Part shown: positions 21,825 through 34,364 of the stretch, piece after piece
How positions within the stretch are numbered: position 1 is the stretch's first letter
Layout of the letters: each line of letters opens with the position of its first letter
DNA from: Mortierella sp. BCC40632
Taxonomy: Eukaryota > Mortierellomycota > Mortierellomycetes > Mortierellales > Mortierellaceae
NCBI GenBank assembly: GCA_011634665.1
Contig: WAEK01000035.1
Span: forward strand, 15,001 to 68,718
Reading direction: 5' to 3'
DNA: 53,718 nucleotides
Translations under genes and position numbers: made by a program
The notes under the pieces: model-generated
The model's database searches: none
Told to the model about the DNA's origin: nothing
What the model saw: only the letters and a program-made list of their open reading frames with translations

Positions 21825-22772
21825 TCTATCACTGCACCTTCCTCAACCTAGTTGGCACTCTTATTATTCTTTCCTCAACCAGCTTGTTTTTTCTCCATCG
21901 AATGCCTATACCCTTTGTTGTCATACCCTGCGTTCGCAATCATTCTTTCAACTCTTCTGCACTTTGCATCTATTTAGCATGATGAATATCTTTATTGAAT
22001 ATCAAAGACTTCGCATCGTCCTCAACATTCTTTTCAAATTCTTGAAGGAGTTACTACTATTGTAGTATGCGACGGCGAGGCGGATGAGAACAGATACGTG
22101 CTTTTTTCTTTGTATATGAGTGACCAGAGAGAGGGGGGAGAGGACCAGAAAAATTCTGTGAAAGCGACGGTGGTGAAACTGCAGCAGGAGGGGGCGATGT
22201 GTTAGAACAGCATGTGAGTGAAAGGATGAGTTTCAGACAGAAAGTTTTGTGGGGAGAACGGCGACGACGCCGAGGGATATCAGCGATAGGTTTGCGGGAG
22301 AGCGGCGACAATGCAGAGCAGAGAATGAGTGGCGACAGTGAATAGGGAGAGCAGCGACAGGTGGAGGGTGTTAGAACAGCGTTAGTACATTGTTAATTGG
22401 GTTAGTAAAATGTTAATCAGGGTAAGTTCAAGGCAGAGGGAGATCAGCGACAGGATGAAGGGTGTTTTGTCCGTCAGTCTTTGCTTCTGCTTTGATTATT
22501 GAGTTAGTGGGATCTAGTGTAGTTGGCTGCATCAAAGAGGGCGACAGTTGCTTCCGGATCTATCAGTCAACAATCAGAGAGTGAGGATAAGAGGTTAGTG
22601 CAGTTTCTTGATAGTTTTGACCTCCTTTTATACTTGTTGCTGCGGTAGTCGGAGTAATATCTTTAGGGTGGCGTTGATCATATGCTCCGGTGGCGCGAGA
22701 TAAATGCTCCAATTGAGATATTCCGACACGCTTGCGCCATAAAGTTGAGTAATGCGCAGCACCTTCTGATAT
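21825..22772. other. Spacer between Crinkler 1 and the 28S segment
   Basis: No gene is supported here. From about 22440 onward the sequence is clearly homologous to 31770-32087 downstream of Crinkler 2 (shared GGGTGTTTTGTCCG, TAGTTGGCTGCATCAAAGAG and TGCTCCGGTGG.GCGAGATA). It therefore belongs to the duplicated unit. Confidence 0.55.
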
Positions 22773-22781
22773 CTATTTAAA
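22773..22781 (+). promoter_or_regulatory. TATA-like box upstream of 28S segment 1
   Basis: CTATTTAAA lies about 115 nt before the 28S homology. The corresponding place in unit 2 has TATATAAA (32088-32095), followed by the same conserved stretch TTGATTCACACTTTTCCGAT. A Pol II-type promoter for a transcript entering the 28S segment is possible. Confidence 0.4.
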
Positions 22782-22891
22782 CCTTCCCAAGATGCACTCT
22801 TGATTCACACTTTTCCGATCAAGAACGACCAAGGGTATCCAGTAAGTTTTTCAAAAAGGTAAGAGATAAATTATTAAAGAGTAGAAAGAAT

Positions 22892-22928
22892 AACTGGCTT
22901 GTGGCAGCCAAGCGTTCATAGCGACGTT

Positions 22929-22964
<36 letters not shown>

Positions 22965-23008
22965 ACTGAAGCAGAATTCAGTAAGCGTTGGATTGTTCAC
23001 CCACAAAT

Positions 23009-23063
<55 letters not shown>

Positions 23064-23460
23064 ATGAAGTGTTGTTGCAATAGTAATTGAAGTTAGTACG
23101 AGAGGAACCGTTCATTCGGATATTTGGTATTTGGGCCTACCTGAGCAGGTAATGGCCCGAAGCTATCATCCGTTGGATTATGGCTGAACGCCTCTAAGTC
23201 AGAATCCGTGCTAGAACGCGACGATTGCCGCCTCCTCCGATTTTTAGTTGAATACGAATAGAGCTTCGGCTCCTGAATCATACTTTTGGGAATCGCATGG
23301 GTAGCGGAAAGGCTGCTTGTGTCTCTCATCATGTTAATTTCAAATATTGGAAGAGATAAATCCATTGCAGACGACTTTAATTGAACGGGGTATTGTAAGC
23401 GGTAGAGTAGCCTTGTTGCTACGATCCGCTGAGATTAAGCCCATTGTTCTCTAGATTTGT
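22892..23460 (+). rRNA. Partial 28S rRNA: 3'-terminal ~569 nt, copy 1
   Basis: The sequence starts at AACTGGCTTGTGGCAGCC and continues to the mature 3' end of large-subunit rRNA (GATTTGT at 23454-23460). It includes the sarcin-ricin loop AGTACGAGAGGAAC (23094-23107) and the highly conserved GGATTATGGCTGAACGCCTC. The rest of the rDNA unit is absent, so it cannot make a ribosome on its own. Substitutions at conserved positions (for example CCCACAAATAGG where CCCACTAATAGG is general) show it is not a fresh copy. Several differences from copy 2 are compensatory within helices. Confidence 0.93.
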
Positions 23461-23806
23461 CAAAAAAAAGAACAATATCTCTTTTTTTTTTTTTCACTCG
23501 TGTGGTGTTCCTAAGGGGTGGATATGTTTGTCATTGTGCGCGCGCGTGTATACTACAGCTTATATGCTGTTGTTACTGGGTGTGGCATTATTGGCACACA
23601 CGTTCATCTGCTCGAGTCAACAACACAGGGAGCGACAAAAAAAAGCTCTGGCTCTGGGATCAAAGTTTAGTCCGTATTTTCAAGCGGATCTGATTTCTTT
23701 CCCTCCCTCCTCTCACTCTTTAGCGCTCGTGGTAGACATCTAGTACAGCAATCTATTTGAGTTTTCAGCCAAGCTTCAAGGTGCACTTTATTGCAATTAC
23801 GAGCCA
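23461..23806. other. Spacer after 28S segment 1
   Basis: This is AT-rich with a T-run (23479-23491) and no gene. Similarity to the other unit stops at 23460. Confidence 0.4.
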
Positions 23807-26268
23807 TTACAGTATCCATTCATCATTCTCGTCGTTAGTGTCATCGTCAACATTTGCATGTACAGCCATGAGATGCCTATCCTTCTTCGATGGCGTCAGC
23901 AGGATATAAGGGTTCGGTCTTTTTCTGGGAGGAGGAGTGCGTGGCGCTTCATCTGGAGATGAAGGACAATGGTTCTCGTCGGTAAAACCGAAAGGTGTTG
24001 ATTGTGACATCGCCAAAGCGTCGACAACTTTCACCGCATATCTTCTCATGTGCTCCTATTATTATGATTAGTATAATGCTATCAATAAATCACTTGAGCA
24101 TATCACCGTCAACTCTCAAGGTCATCATTGCTCAAAAAGCGCCATACCCTAAAAGACAGGAGTGTCAGGATGCTGCTTGATTGGAGAAAAGCCTTCAATT
24201 GCGAGACTTCTGGCGGCAACGTTATGCCCTTCGCGGTCGATCTTCCAGCGCCGAGAATGTCGTCATAGCGTCTCAGGGTGTAAAAATCAAGACCTAGACC
24301 TTTGCCTTCAGCAATAATGGGGTAACTGGACTCGAGATCTAGCCCACGTTCTTCTAACTCCAAGAGAATCGCTGCGTTCAAACGAACCGACTTTTTCTGC
24401 TGTTTGTCGCACATTTGTTGTGTAGAAGTCGAAGCTTTGAATTCGAAAATGGCAATTTCCGTCTTCCACATATTGTCCATTTGGATTCTGATACTCATGT
24501 CAATTTTGCGCCCGCAAGATGTTGACGTTGTCGCTCCAAACTCTCGTTCCACCAGTTGACGGGCATTGGTACTCGCCTTGGACACAAGCTCACCTCTGCA
24601 TAAACGAGATAGACCGATAAAATTGAGTCACCTTGATGATAAATGAAAATCGAGTTCCATAAGCACGCGAAGCAATGACTTACGGTATTGCTCTCAAGGC
24701 TGTATCGAAGAATAAGATGTTGAAGAGCATAGTCCAGGCTGAGACGTACACGTGCTCAGAAGTCGGGGGTACAAATATGCCGAGCTCGATCCACAACAGA
24801 ATCTGTTGGACAATCTGAAGAGTGACATACTTCGCCTTCTCGGCATACGTATCTCTTGAACCTGAAGCATCTTGCAAGAGCTGCCATACTTTTTTCTGAA
24901 GTTGAAGGAAATTAGGTTCGCAAAACGGGTCCATTGTGAGGTCGGGGTATAAGGCCGCCAAGAGTTCGGCAAGCAGGCTCTTGACAGCCATGTGGGTGTC
25001 CGACTGGAGATCGAGATCTGGGAGCCGTGATGCGGTCATAATCTTCTTAGACAGGCTGAATTGTCGTGCGCTTGGTGAAACTGTGTTGACAATGCCCGAC
25101 AGCAACACACTGAGATGAAGAAAAACAATTAGCAACGTCAACTCTATTGATTCACGTAACATTATCTCTGACAAAAGCATGAACTGGCTTACAATGCATC
25201 CTTTTTGGATTCAACTGGTCCAGGCTCTCGCAAGCAAATTAATGCTGCCTTATACATTTCGTAGATGATCGACTGTTCAGGGAGCTTTGATGGTGGTTGT
25301 GAGGGTAAAAGGGCGGGTTTATTCTTAGCCTACAACAAGGGAGACAGCTGCAGCATTAATACTGTATCTTGAGCTGCCAACTCTGAATAAAGAAAGGGAT
25401 GCACTTGACATACCTTCTGAAAAACATAAGAGATAAGGTCGTAAAAGGGGTTCGCCTTCGCTCCAGACGGGATGACGATCTGTATTTCTGGTCAGTCGAG
25501 ATTCAACATGACGTTGGAGATAGGCCAGAAATGTAACAACGACACTGGCTTGAGATTTCCAAAAACGCACATCATACTTACCATCAGCATCCGTATCGTG
25601 GTCTCCAATGGTCTCGTCTAACCATGCATATGTCCGAAGAACTTAGTGACGTTAGAATTAAAAAAAAAGGAAAAAAAAAGGAAAAAAAAAAAATAATAAT
25701 ACAGATAATACAGAACCATTTTTGATGAAACGAGAATGTTACCTGCTGCCTCGAGGTTGACATGTGATTCCGCTTCTGCCTCACTGTTCTCTGAGTTATC
25801 CATCGTCTTCATATGCGAGTGCAAGACAGACGAGAATCCATGCTGCTCAGGACTGGACCGCTCATTGAGCCATGAGCGCCTCTCCATTGTCTTCTTCGAC
25901 GATTCGCTGATGGTGATGTTGGCGAGAGGGGTTGCGTTTTGTATTAAAGATGTTTCTGTCCGGGAGAGCGAGAAAGCTGTGGTCGCCGATTTTGTAGCAT
26001 CAGCCCAAAATAGTTGAGCCTTGTTTTTTTTCCAGCTTTCGAACTCAACGGTAAGTGTTGATTGCTGCGCCTTATTGAATATTCTGCTGCATGTTATAGA
26101 TGAAAAATAATCCTTATGTGCTGTCCTTTTGTCGGTATATTTAAAAAACGTGAAGAAGTCCGTCGGATTGAGGGTTGCTTTGTTCACTGAGATATATTTA
26201 AAAATCATATCCGGAACCCATGGCTCATCAACTTTTGGCTGCCGGCCTGAAGACTCAGTTGATGACAT
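23807..26268 (-). CDS. PD-(D/E)XK nuclease-like fungal protein, 7 exons, 639 aa
   Basis: Exons at 25743-26268, 25582-25641, 25414-25487, 25193-25329, 24684-25109, 24148-24595 and 23807-24055 join in phase to 639 codons plus stop. I chose the ATG at 26268; upstream codons offer no other ATG. Exon 6 contains CGRKIDMSI with Asp440 and AIFEFKA with Glu459-x-Lys461, the Asp...Glu-x-Lys signature of the restriction-endonuclease-like superfamily, followed by a Gln/Lys-rich helix. Exon number, domain order and the N-terminal helical block parallel the gene at 15308-17664, so they are diverged paralogues, with this one keeping the catalytic Lys. The C-terminus is Pro-rich then acidic. It is head-to-head with Crinkler 2. 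The target is unknown. Confidence 0.7.
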
Positions 26269-27639
<1,371 letters not shown>

Positions 27640-30600
27640 ATGCTTCGTAACACCATGACTGACAGCTCCATCACTCTGTTCTGTCTTGTTGATGGAGAGG
27701 CTAATGCGTTTTCGGTCGAGATTGAATCCGCAAGGACCGTTGATGCTCTTAAAGACGCCATCAAAGCCAAGATTCCTGACACATTCAATGGAGTTGATGC
27801 CTGGGGATCTCACTCTATGGAAGGCCTCTGTCCCCGTCGCACCTAAGAAAAGACCGCAAAAGATTTCGCTTGCTGATGTCGCGTTAAAGGAGGAGCTCGA
27901 TGAGACAGACGACGTTGCTGATGTCTTCCCAGAGGCACCTCCCAAAAGACAATCCACGTCATCGTCCAGCGCCCTCCCTCAAGGTGAGACGCATCTAACT
28001 GATTGATCCTGCTAGCATGAGCTTATTCCGCTCTCTAACTCTATTTTCTCTCCATTATCCTCATAGTCCATGCACCCGCACCTTCTCGCTCATTGACCCC
28101 ACTTCCCGGCTACCATTCGGATCGTTCTCGTCCCAGTACGCCCCTGTCTGGTATGAGTTCGTACTCTCTTTTTTTTTTTTTTTTTTTTTTTTTTCGTGGT
28201 TCTATCACACCCTTTCTTATGCAACTAGGCGACCTCCATGCCGACATCAAAACAATCACGGACAGGTTCTTTGCGCCAGGACCAGTCGCCAACTTCCTTG
28301 ACGCGTTTGTGAAAGGCATGGAACATCTCCCAACCACAACTGGACATATTCGAGGACTGCCTCGAGCTTGGCGTCGACAGTTTGGCCATCCTGCTGAGAC
28401 TCGACCCAGCTTGTTATTCATGGATCTTCCCAACCCTTCGGTACCTGATTCAACGTCAAGGAATCTCGCCGCAGGTTCTATTCTGGACTTGGTGCAGGAG
28501 AACAATAGGGCGTTCATACCTGTCTTTGGCGTTTCTGGTAGGTCTCTTGAGGCAGTGCTTGGTTTGCAGATATCAAGATCAGTGCTTCTACACGATACTA
28601 ATTTTCCTTCACATCCCCTCATGTTCACAATAGGATGCGGCAAGACTCGCGCTGTAATCGAGCTCCTCTCTCAACACTGGGGCTTTTACTTCAATGCTTC
28701 CAGTGATGACTGGGGATCTGCAGATATGATGACCCTTCGATCTGTCGTCCAAAAGTACTTGAATGACCGACGCGACTCTTCCGATATAGACCTAGAGGCC
28801 AACAACGGATATGCAAGAAAGACCACACTCTTGCTCTTTCTCTCTCGACTTATCATCTTCAAGCACTGTTTGAACATCCCCGGCAGCAGCGAGTCGTTGA
28901 CCAGCGCAAGGTGGGCTCTCCTACAAGTGTGCCCGCATGTGCTCTTCGAACAGGACTTTTTCAACATGCTCTTCCTTCAGCTTCTCCATCTTCGAAATCA
29001 CCGTGAAACTGATCTTTGGGATTTTGTGCGCAGTATGTATGAAGATACCAAAGGATGCCTTATCGAGCATGGATGTCTACCAAGGATCAAGAGCAATACC
29101 AGGCTCTTAGTGATTCACGATGAAGCTCAGATCCTTGGCGATGAATTCAACGGTTCTTTCCAGTCGACAACCTCAGCAGAGTCCCCACGACCACTTCTCT
29201 CTCCTATTTTACATGCGTTTCGAGACATTGGCGAGCACCAACTCACTCTGGTTACCTGTGGAACTGGGCTTTCAATCAACACTCTTTTTTGGGTTCAGAG
29301 CTCAGGTTCCGGTCTGAAGGACAGTTCCACTACCTTTGAGGTGAGCAGTCCACGTCTTTTAACGCTGGTTCGTCTTTCAGTCACGTTTGAGTTCAGAGAT
29401 TGACTAACAATTGGCCCCTTCTTCTTCCACCTACACCACCACAAAAAAAAATAAAAAAGTACCTCGAGTTTCCTGGCTGGACAGACAAAGAGTCAATTTA
29501 CACGTACATTTCCCGAGTTAGAGACTCTCTACACGACGATCAAGCAAAGCAGGAATGGGACAGATTTCTCTCCCAGGACGCAGTCGACATGCTATTCCAA
29601 AAATTTGTGGGCCGTTATCGACCGGCTATAGCAGCGATTGGTATGTTAACTTGAGATGAACATTAAGGAAGGGTGCAATGAAATGATTCCTTGTCCAGTG
29701 TGCTCAATATCTGTAGCATTATCATCTCCCTGTCTATAGAGAGGATTGTCGAATCCAATGACCCTGGTTCATGGAAGAAGACCATCGAGGATGCAGAGGA
29801 TAGGCTGGTGTCTTGGGTGCACCGGCACATCAAAGGCAACTTGTGCTATGAGATAAATCGTCTCCACGACAAACACAACAAATACAAGGATCAGCTTGTG
29901 GAGTCTATCGACAGCATGCTGGGCCTCCTCATGTATCAGAGATGCATGTTTGGGAGTCATGACCTTGTCCTCAAGGAGGTGGACCCTCAGTTGGTTGAGC
30001 ACGCTTTTGGCCGTATCAAAATCATCTCGGGTAAGGCTACTACTGTTTTGGACGAGCCCTTCGTGTCCAAGGCCGTGGAGAACTATTTCATGGCCACAGA
30101 TCCCTACTTCAAGAAGGAGGTCCGGAAACGGATGGTGAAGGCGACAGCCTCCGATCAAGGATGTGTGTTTGAGAGGTTCATGATGAATGTTTTTAGTGAG
30201 ACATTCAACAAACAACTTCTATCGGATTGGCCACACGAACCCCCCATCGCTGACATGTGTCCAGCGCTCGTCGGCAAGGTAGAGATTGTTGGCTGGAGGG
30301 AGCCTGGACTCGAGCAAGGCACGACTCACGCGACAATGTCAATGGAGGATTTCATGGACGCTCATGTCAACCATCAGTCAACTCGCAACAACATGCCTGT
30401 CGCCCCATTTTTTTTCTTCCCCAAGTCCAAGCCGTCGGGACCAGACTTGGTTTTCTTCATTCGGATCGATGGTACTCGGTTGATACCTGTTTTTGTGCAG
30501 ATGAAACTACATCAAGGATCGTCTAACTTCTCGGAGAGGGATTGGAGTGAAGCACTCAGCACAGTCTCGGCACCCAAGATTGAGGCGCATGTGAGGACTT

Positions 30601-30868
30601 TCCGCCAGTTCTGCCCTAACAATGTCTATATCAGCATGATTGTAGCATACCCAACAAGTGGAGTGACAAGCTTCTGGCACCTTCAGATCTCCCAATGGAC
30701 ACCAGTGGTGTTCAGCAGGTCGTGATCAACATAGGCGATAACAATTTCGGCAACATTTTCCCCAAGAGCATGTAGATTTTATAGATCGACTCAAGAATGC
30801 TCGAAAGCGCTCTGTTGACGACGATGACAGCAACGACGACGACTGCTTCAAAAAAGCAGCGAAGCTAA
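27640..30868 (+). pseudogene. Crinkler (CRN) gene 2, same architecture, four small indels
   Basis: This copy has the same six-exon layout: 27640-27983, 28067-28150, 28229-28537, 28634-29340, 29460-29640 and 29740-30868. Exons 2-5 have the same lengths as in Crinkler 1. The header (LFCLVDGEANAFSVEIE) is closer to the common Crinkler consensus than copy 1. The NTPase (Walker A again split by intron 3) and the nuclease domain are nearly identical to copy 1. Frame disruptions lie near 27807 (one extra base in GGGG), 27945 (one base short in AAAA), 30655 and 30766. The first two cancel each other; the last two remove the C-terminal tail. It is either a decaying copy or an intact gene with assembly errors. 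Intron 2 contains a T-run of about 22. Confidence 0.75.
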
Positions 30869-32087
30869 TCTTTCACTGCAGAATAAAATGCGCTTTCTGC
30901 TTGTGAAGACGTGTTACTGAGCTGTCTTCATCCAATTTGTTTGTCTCCATTCCTTATCGTGTATAGAGAGAGATGAGCAACAGGCAAGAGAGGGAGCGGC
31001 GATGATCTAGCGACAGAGAGGGTATTAGTCGTGAAGACGATAAAGTCATACTGCTGGTCAAGGTGGGGAAAAAAAGTCTGGGCGTTGTGCGGGAAAAAAA
31101 AAAAGTCATGCTGGCTGAAGTGCGGGAAAAAAAGTCATGCTGGGTGTAGTGCGGGAAAAAAAGTCATGCTGGGTGTACTGCGGGAAAAAAGTCATGCTGG
31201 GTGTACTGCGGGAAAAAAGTCATGCTGGGCGCACTGCGGGGATGAGTAGGATTGTTGATCAATCTTTTCTCAGAGTGATCAAAGAGTGAGATTAGAGGTG
31301 AGGGATATCTGCGGGAGAGTAATGCAAGTTAGCACAGCGTTTGTACTGGAGGGGGGAGGTGGAGAGCGGTAATCAGATGGTGTAAGTCCTGGTGCGAGAT
31401 CTGTGTTTGATTATTGGGTTAGTGTAGACTATGTCTCATCAAACAATCACAATATCGTAAATGGAGTTCAGAGAAGGATCCTCTCTTTGGAGGAATAAAA
31501 ACTGAACACTGTAAACCACAGACTTGCGCACTGTAAATTGCTGTGCGTGAGCTGGGGGAGAGAGGACGAGAGAGGGGCGTGAGTGGGACAAAAAATGCGC
31601 ACTGCAGACTACAAAATTGCGCACTGTGAAATGACACAAAAAGAGATGAGAGATGCCCTGTTTTTATCTGTCCCATAGGTCCCACTCTTTACTCTGACAG
31701 GGTGGAGTGTGTTAAGACAGTGTTAGATCAATATGAGCTAGAGTTAGTTCAGGGCACAGGGATAAAATGGCAGGATGGAGGGTGTTTTGTCCGCCAATCT
31801 TTGCTTTCGCTTTGTTTATTGACTTGGTGGGATCTAATGTAGTTGGCTGCATCAAAGAGACAAATCACTTTTGGATCTATCAGTCAAAAATGAGAGGATG
31901 AGGACGAGAGGTTAGTGCAGTTTCTTGATAGTTTTGTCTCTTTTTATACTTGTTGCTGCGGCAGTCGGAGTAATTGCTTGAGGGTGGCGTTGGACATATG
32001 CTCCGGTGGAGCGAGATATGCTCCGATTGAGATAATCCGACAACGTTGCGCAGTAAATGTGAGAAATGCGCAGTTCTCTCTAAAATC
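30869..32087. other. Spacer between Crinkler 2 and 28S segment 2, with short tandem repeats
   Basis: There is no gene. A tandem array at 31061-31245 has six or seven units of about 28-36 bases containing GCGGGAAAAAAGTCATGCTG. The distal part (31770 onward) is homologous to the spacer after Crinkler 1. Confidence 0.6.
31061..31245. repeat. Tandem repeat, GCGGGAAAAAAGTCATGCTG core
   Basis: Successive units share the core and differ in the length of the A run (4-11). The array is present in unit 2 only; I do not see it downstream of Crinkler 1. Confidence 0.85.
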
Positions 32088-32095
32088 TATATAAA
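32088..32095 (+). promoter_or_regulatory. TATA box upstream of 28S segment 2
   Basis: TATATAAA lies 46 nt before the 28S homology, followed by a segment shared with unit 1 (TTGATTCACACTTTTCCGAT). The spacing would place a transcription start roughly at the beginning of the 28S segment. Confidence 0.45.
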
Positions 32096-32140
32096 CCCTC
32101 CCGAGAGACCCTTTTGATTCACACTTTTCCGATCAAGTGT

Positions 32141-32177
32141 AACTGGCTTGTGGCAGCCAAGCGTTCATAGCGACGTT

Positions 32178-32213
<36 letters not shown>

Positions 32214-32257
32214 ACTGAAGCAGAATTCAGTAAGCGTTGGATTGTTCACCCACTAAT

Positions 32258-32312
<55 letters not shown>

Positions 32313-32711
32313 ATGAAGTGTTGTTGCAATAGTAATTGAAGTTAGTACGAGAGGAACACTTCATTCGGATAATTGGTATTTGGGTCTGCCTGAGCAGGCA
32401 ATGACCCGAAGCTATCATCCGTTGGATTATGGCTGAACGCCTCTAAGTCAGAATCCGTGCTAGAACGCGACGATTACCGCCTTTTCCGATATCTAGTTGA
32501 ATACGAATAGGTCTTCGGGCCCTGAGTCATACTACGTGGGGAGGTCTTGCATGGCGGAAAGGCTGTGTGAGGCACCTGCTAATGTTAATTTCAAATATTG
32601 GAAGAGATAAATCCATTGCAGACGACTTTAATTGAACAGGGTATTGTAAGCAGTCGAGTAGCCTTGTTGCTACGAGCTGCTGAGATTAAGCCCATTGTTC
32701 TACAGATTTGT
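32141..32711 (+). rRNA. Partial 28S rRNA: 3'-terminal ~571 nt, copy 2
   Basis: It spans the same part of the large-subunit rRNA as copy 1, from AACTGGCTTGTGGCAGCC to the mature 3' end GATTTGT (32705-32711), including the sarcin-ricin loop AGTACGAGAGGAAC. It keeps CCCACTAATAGGGAACG, so it is closer to the general sequence than copy 1. Both copies begin and end at the same rRNA positions. No 18S, 5.8S or upstream 28S sequence is present. Confidence 0.93.
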
Positions 32712-33257
32712 ATGTTTCGACATACCATTCTTCTTCTTCTTTTATCCTTTCTGATGATTAGCTTGCTGCGTGAAGATCAGAGAGAGAGATCATTGTCTTT
32801 GTAAAGAAAAAAAGTTGCAGAGTAATGTAGGGAGAAGGGGGGGGGGGAGGAGTGGAGTGGAGGAGTGGAGTGGAGGAGTGGAGTGGAGGAGTGGAAGGCA
32901 TCAGATGGATGAGAGAGGAGGGCACCAGATGTGGAAGAGGGGAAGAGAAGAGGAGGGTATCAGAAGAGGAAGGGGGTAGGAGGCTGCTAACTGGGTCAAG
33001 TAGGAAAACCCTATCATCAATCTTCCTTGACCAAGACCGAGCGAAGACTCAGACTGGAGAGAGAGAGGGTGTGGGTTCTGGATACGAGGCAAGCCTTTTT
33101 CCAGAGTTTGGCTACAAGTAAAGACAAAACATCTATATTTCTGAATTACGGCCATACACAGGAGAAAGCTCCGCATCCCGTTCGATCTGCGCAGATAAAC
33201 TCCTGATGGCAGGGTCAGTACTATGGTGGGGGACCACATGGGAATACCCTGTGCTGT

Positions 33258-33288
<31 letters not shown>
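32712..33288. other. Purine-rich spacer before the large transposon
   Basis: There is no gene. It includes a tandem GGAGTGGAGT array (about 32850-32897), GA-rich sequence, and ends in a T-run of about 30 (33260-33288) that abuts the left end of the large transposon. Confidence 0.5.
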
Positions 33289-33491
33289 GGATGAAGATAT
33301 TCTCACATGTATACTTCGCATACGACAGTATGCTTCTTAAAGGTGATACGGCCGTCTTTATTTGATTGCTAGCAAGTACTATATTTTTTTTTTTTTTTTT
33401 ATAAATAAATTTTTTTTTTCTCTGTGTCACTCCTTTCCTCTTTGGCCGTTTTTCTTGCTTGCTGGTGATTACCGCTTCAAAATTTCCCAAA

Positions 33492-34310
33492 ATGGACTCA
33501 AACAACTCTACCCCTACACCCCCCCCACCCCCTTACCCTCGACAACGATATACTACGACAAATCCTACAGCATATTCAACACACCAATCTCACCGATCAG
33601 GGCGACAACATGAGTATCGACAAGGACGACACAGACACCTTCACCCGGGAACGTCGCGAATGGCAACCTTCCAAAGACTTCCTGGAGGACTATTCCCCGA
33701 CCCCTTCACGACGTGGAATGGATCCTCCCGCGAGAGGACAAGAGCGCGATATGGGATACTGCTCCCAAGAGAAAAGGAATCAGCTTCGACGCCCCTGATA
33801 TCCCCTCTGTCCTTTACCAAAAGCTCTCGAAAAAGTAGACTAGCCGACAAAGACCTTGCAAAGATCGGCACTAGAGTCGCTATGACCACTCGCCCCTGGA
33901 CTATTTGGCATCCAGAATTTGGCGATTACAAGATAAGATTGACGACGAGTCTTACCAGGAACTCCTCCTCCTGACCACTATGACCAGGACACTTATCAGC
34001 GACGCGACATCGCATATCATGCAGGTACGCCTGGAAGAGGCCTACCGAACATACTCGCCAACAGCCACCTCCCTCCTCAGTCGCGACGACAAGCAATCGG
34101 CGCTGAGCGATGAGAAGCTCAAGAGCGACATGAAAGCCCTGAAGAAATTCAAGGAGTTCTCAAACGACCGCCGCAGATTTGGACCACCCAACCAACAAGG
34201 CAATAAACCTTTCAACAACCAGTCGCGCTTCAAAAAGGGTGGATACAACAATAGCAACAGCAACAACAACAACAGCAACAACAGCAACAACAACAATTAC
34301 AAACCAAAAA
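33492..34310 (+). pseudogene. DIRS copy 2 gag-like ORF (frameshifted)
   Basis: This is the same ORF as 1860-2726. One-base losses occur in C runs and elsewhere (near 33531, 33700, 33830 and 33896), and the Asn/Gln tail is slightly longer. As given it is not translatable as one protein. Confidence 0.75.
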
Positions 34311-34364
34311 CTTCAATGGCACCGGCAGCCAGGATCGCCGGAACGATGCTTAGAGACATCGCCT

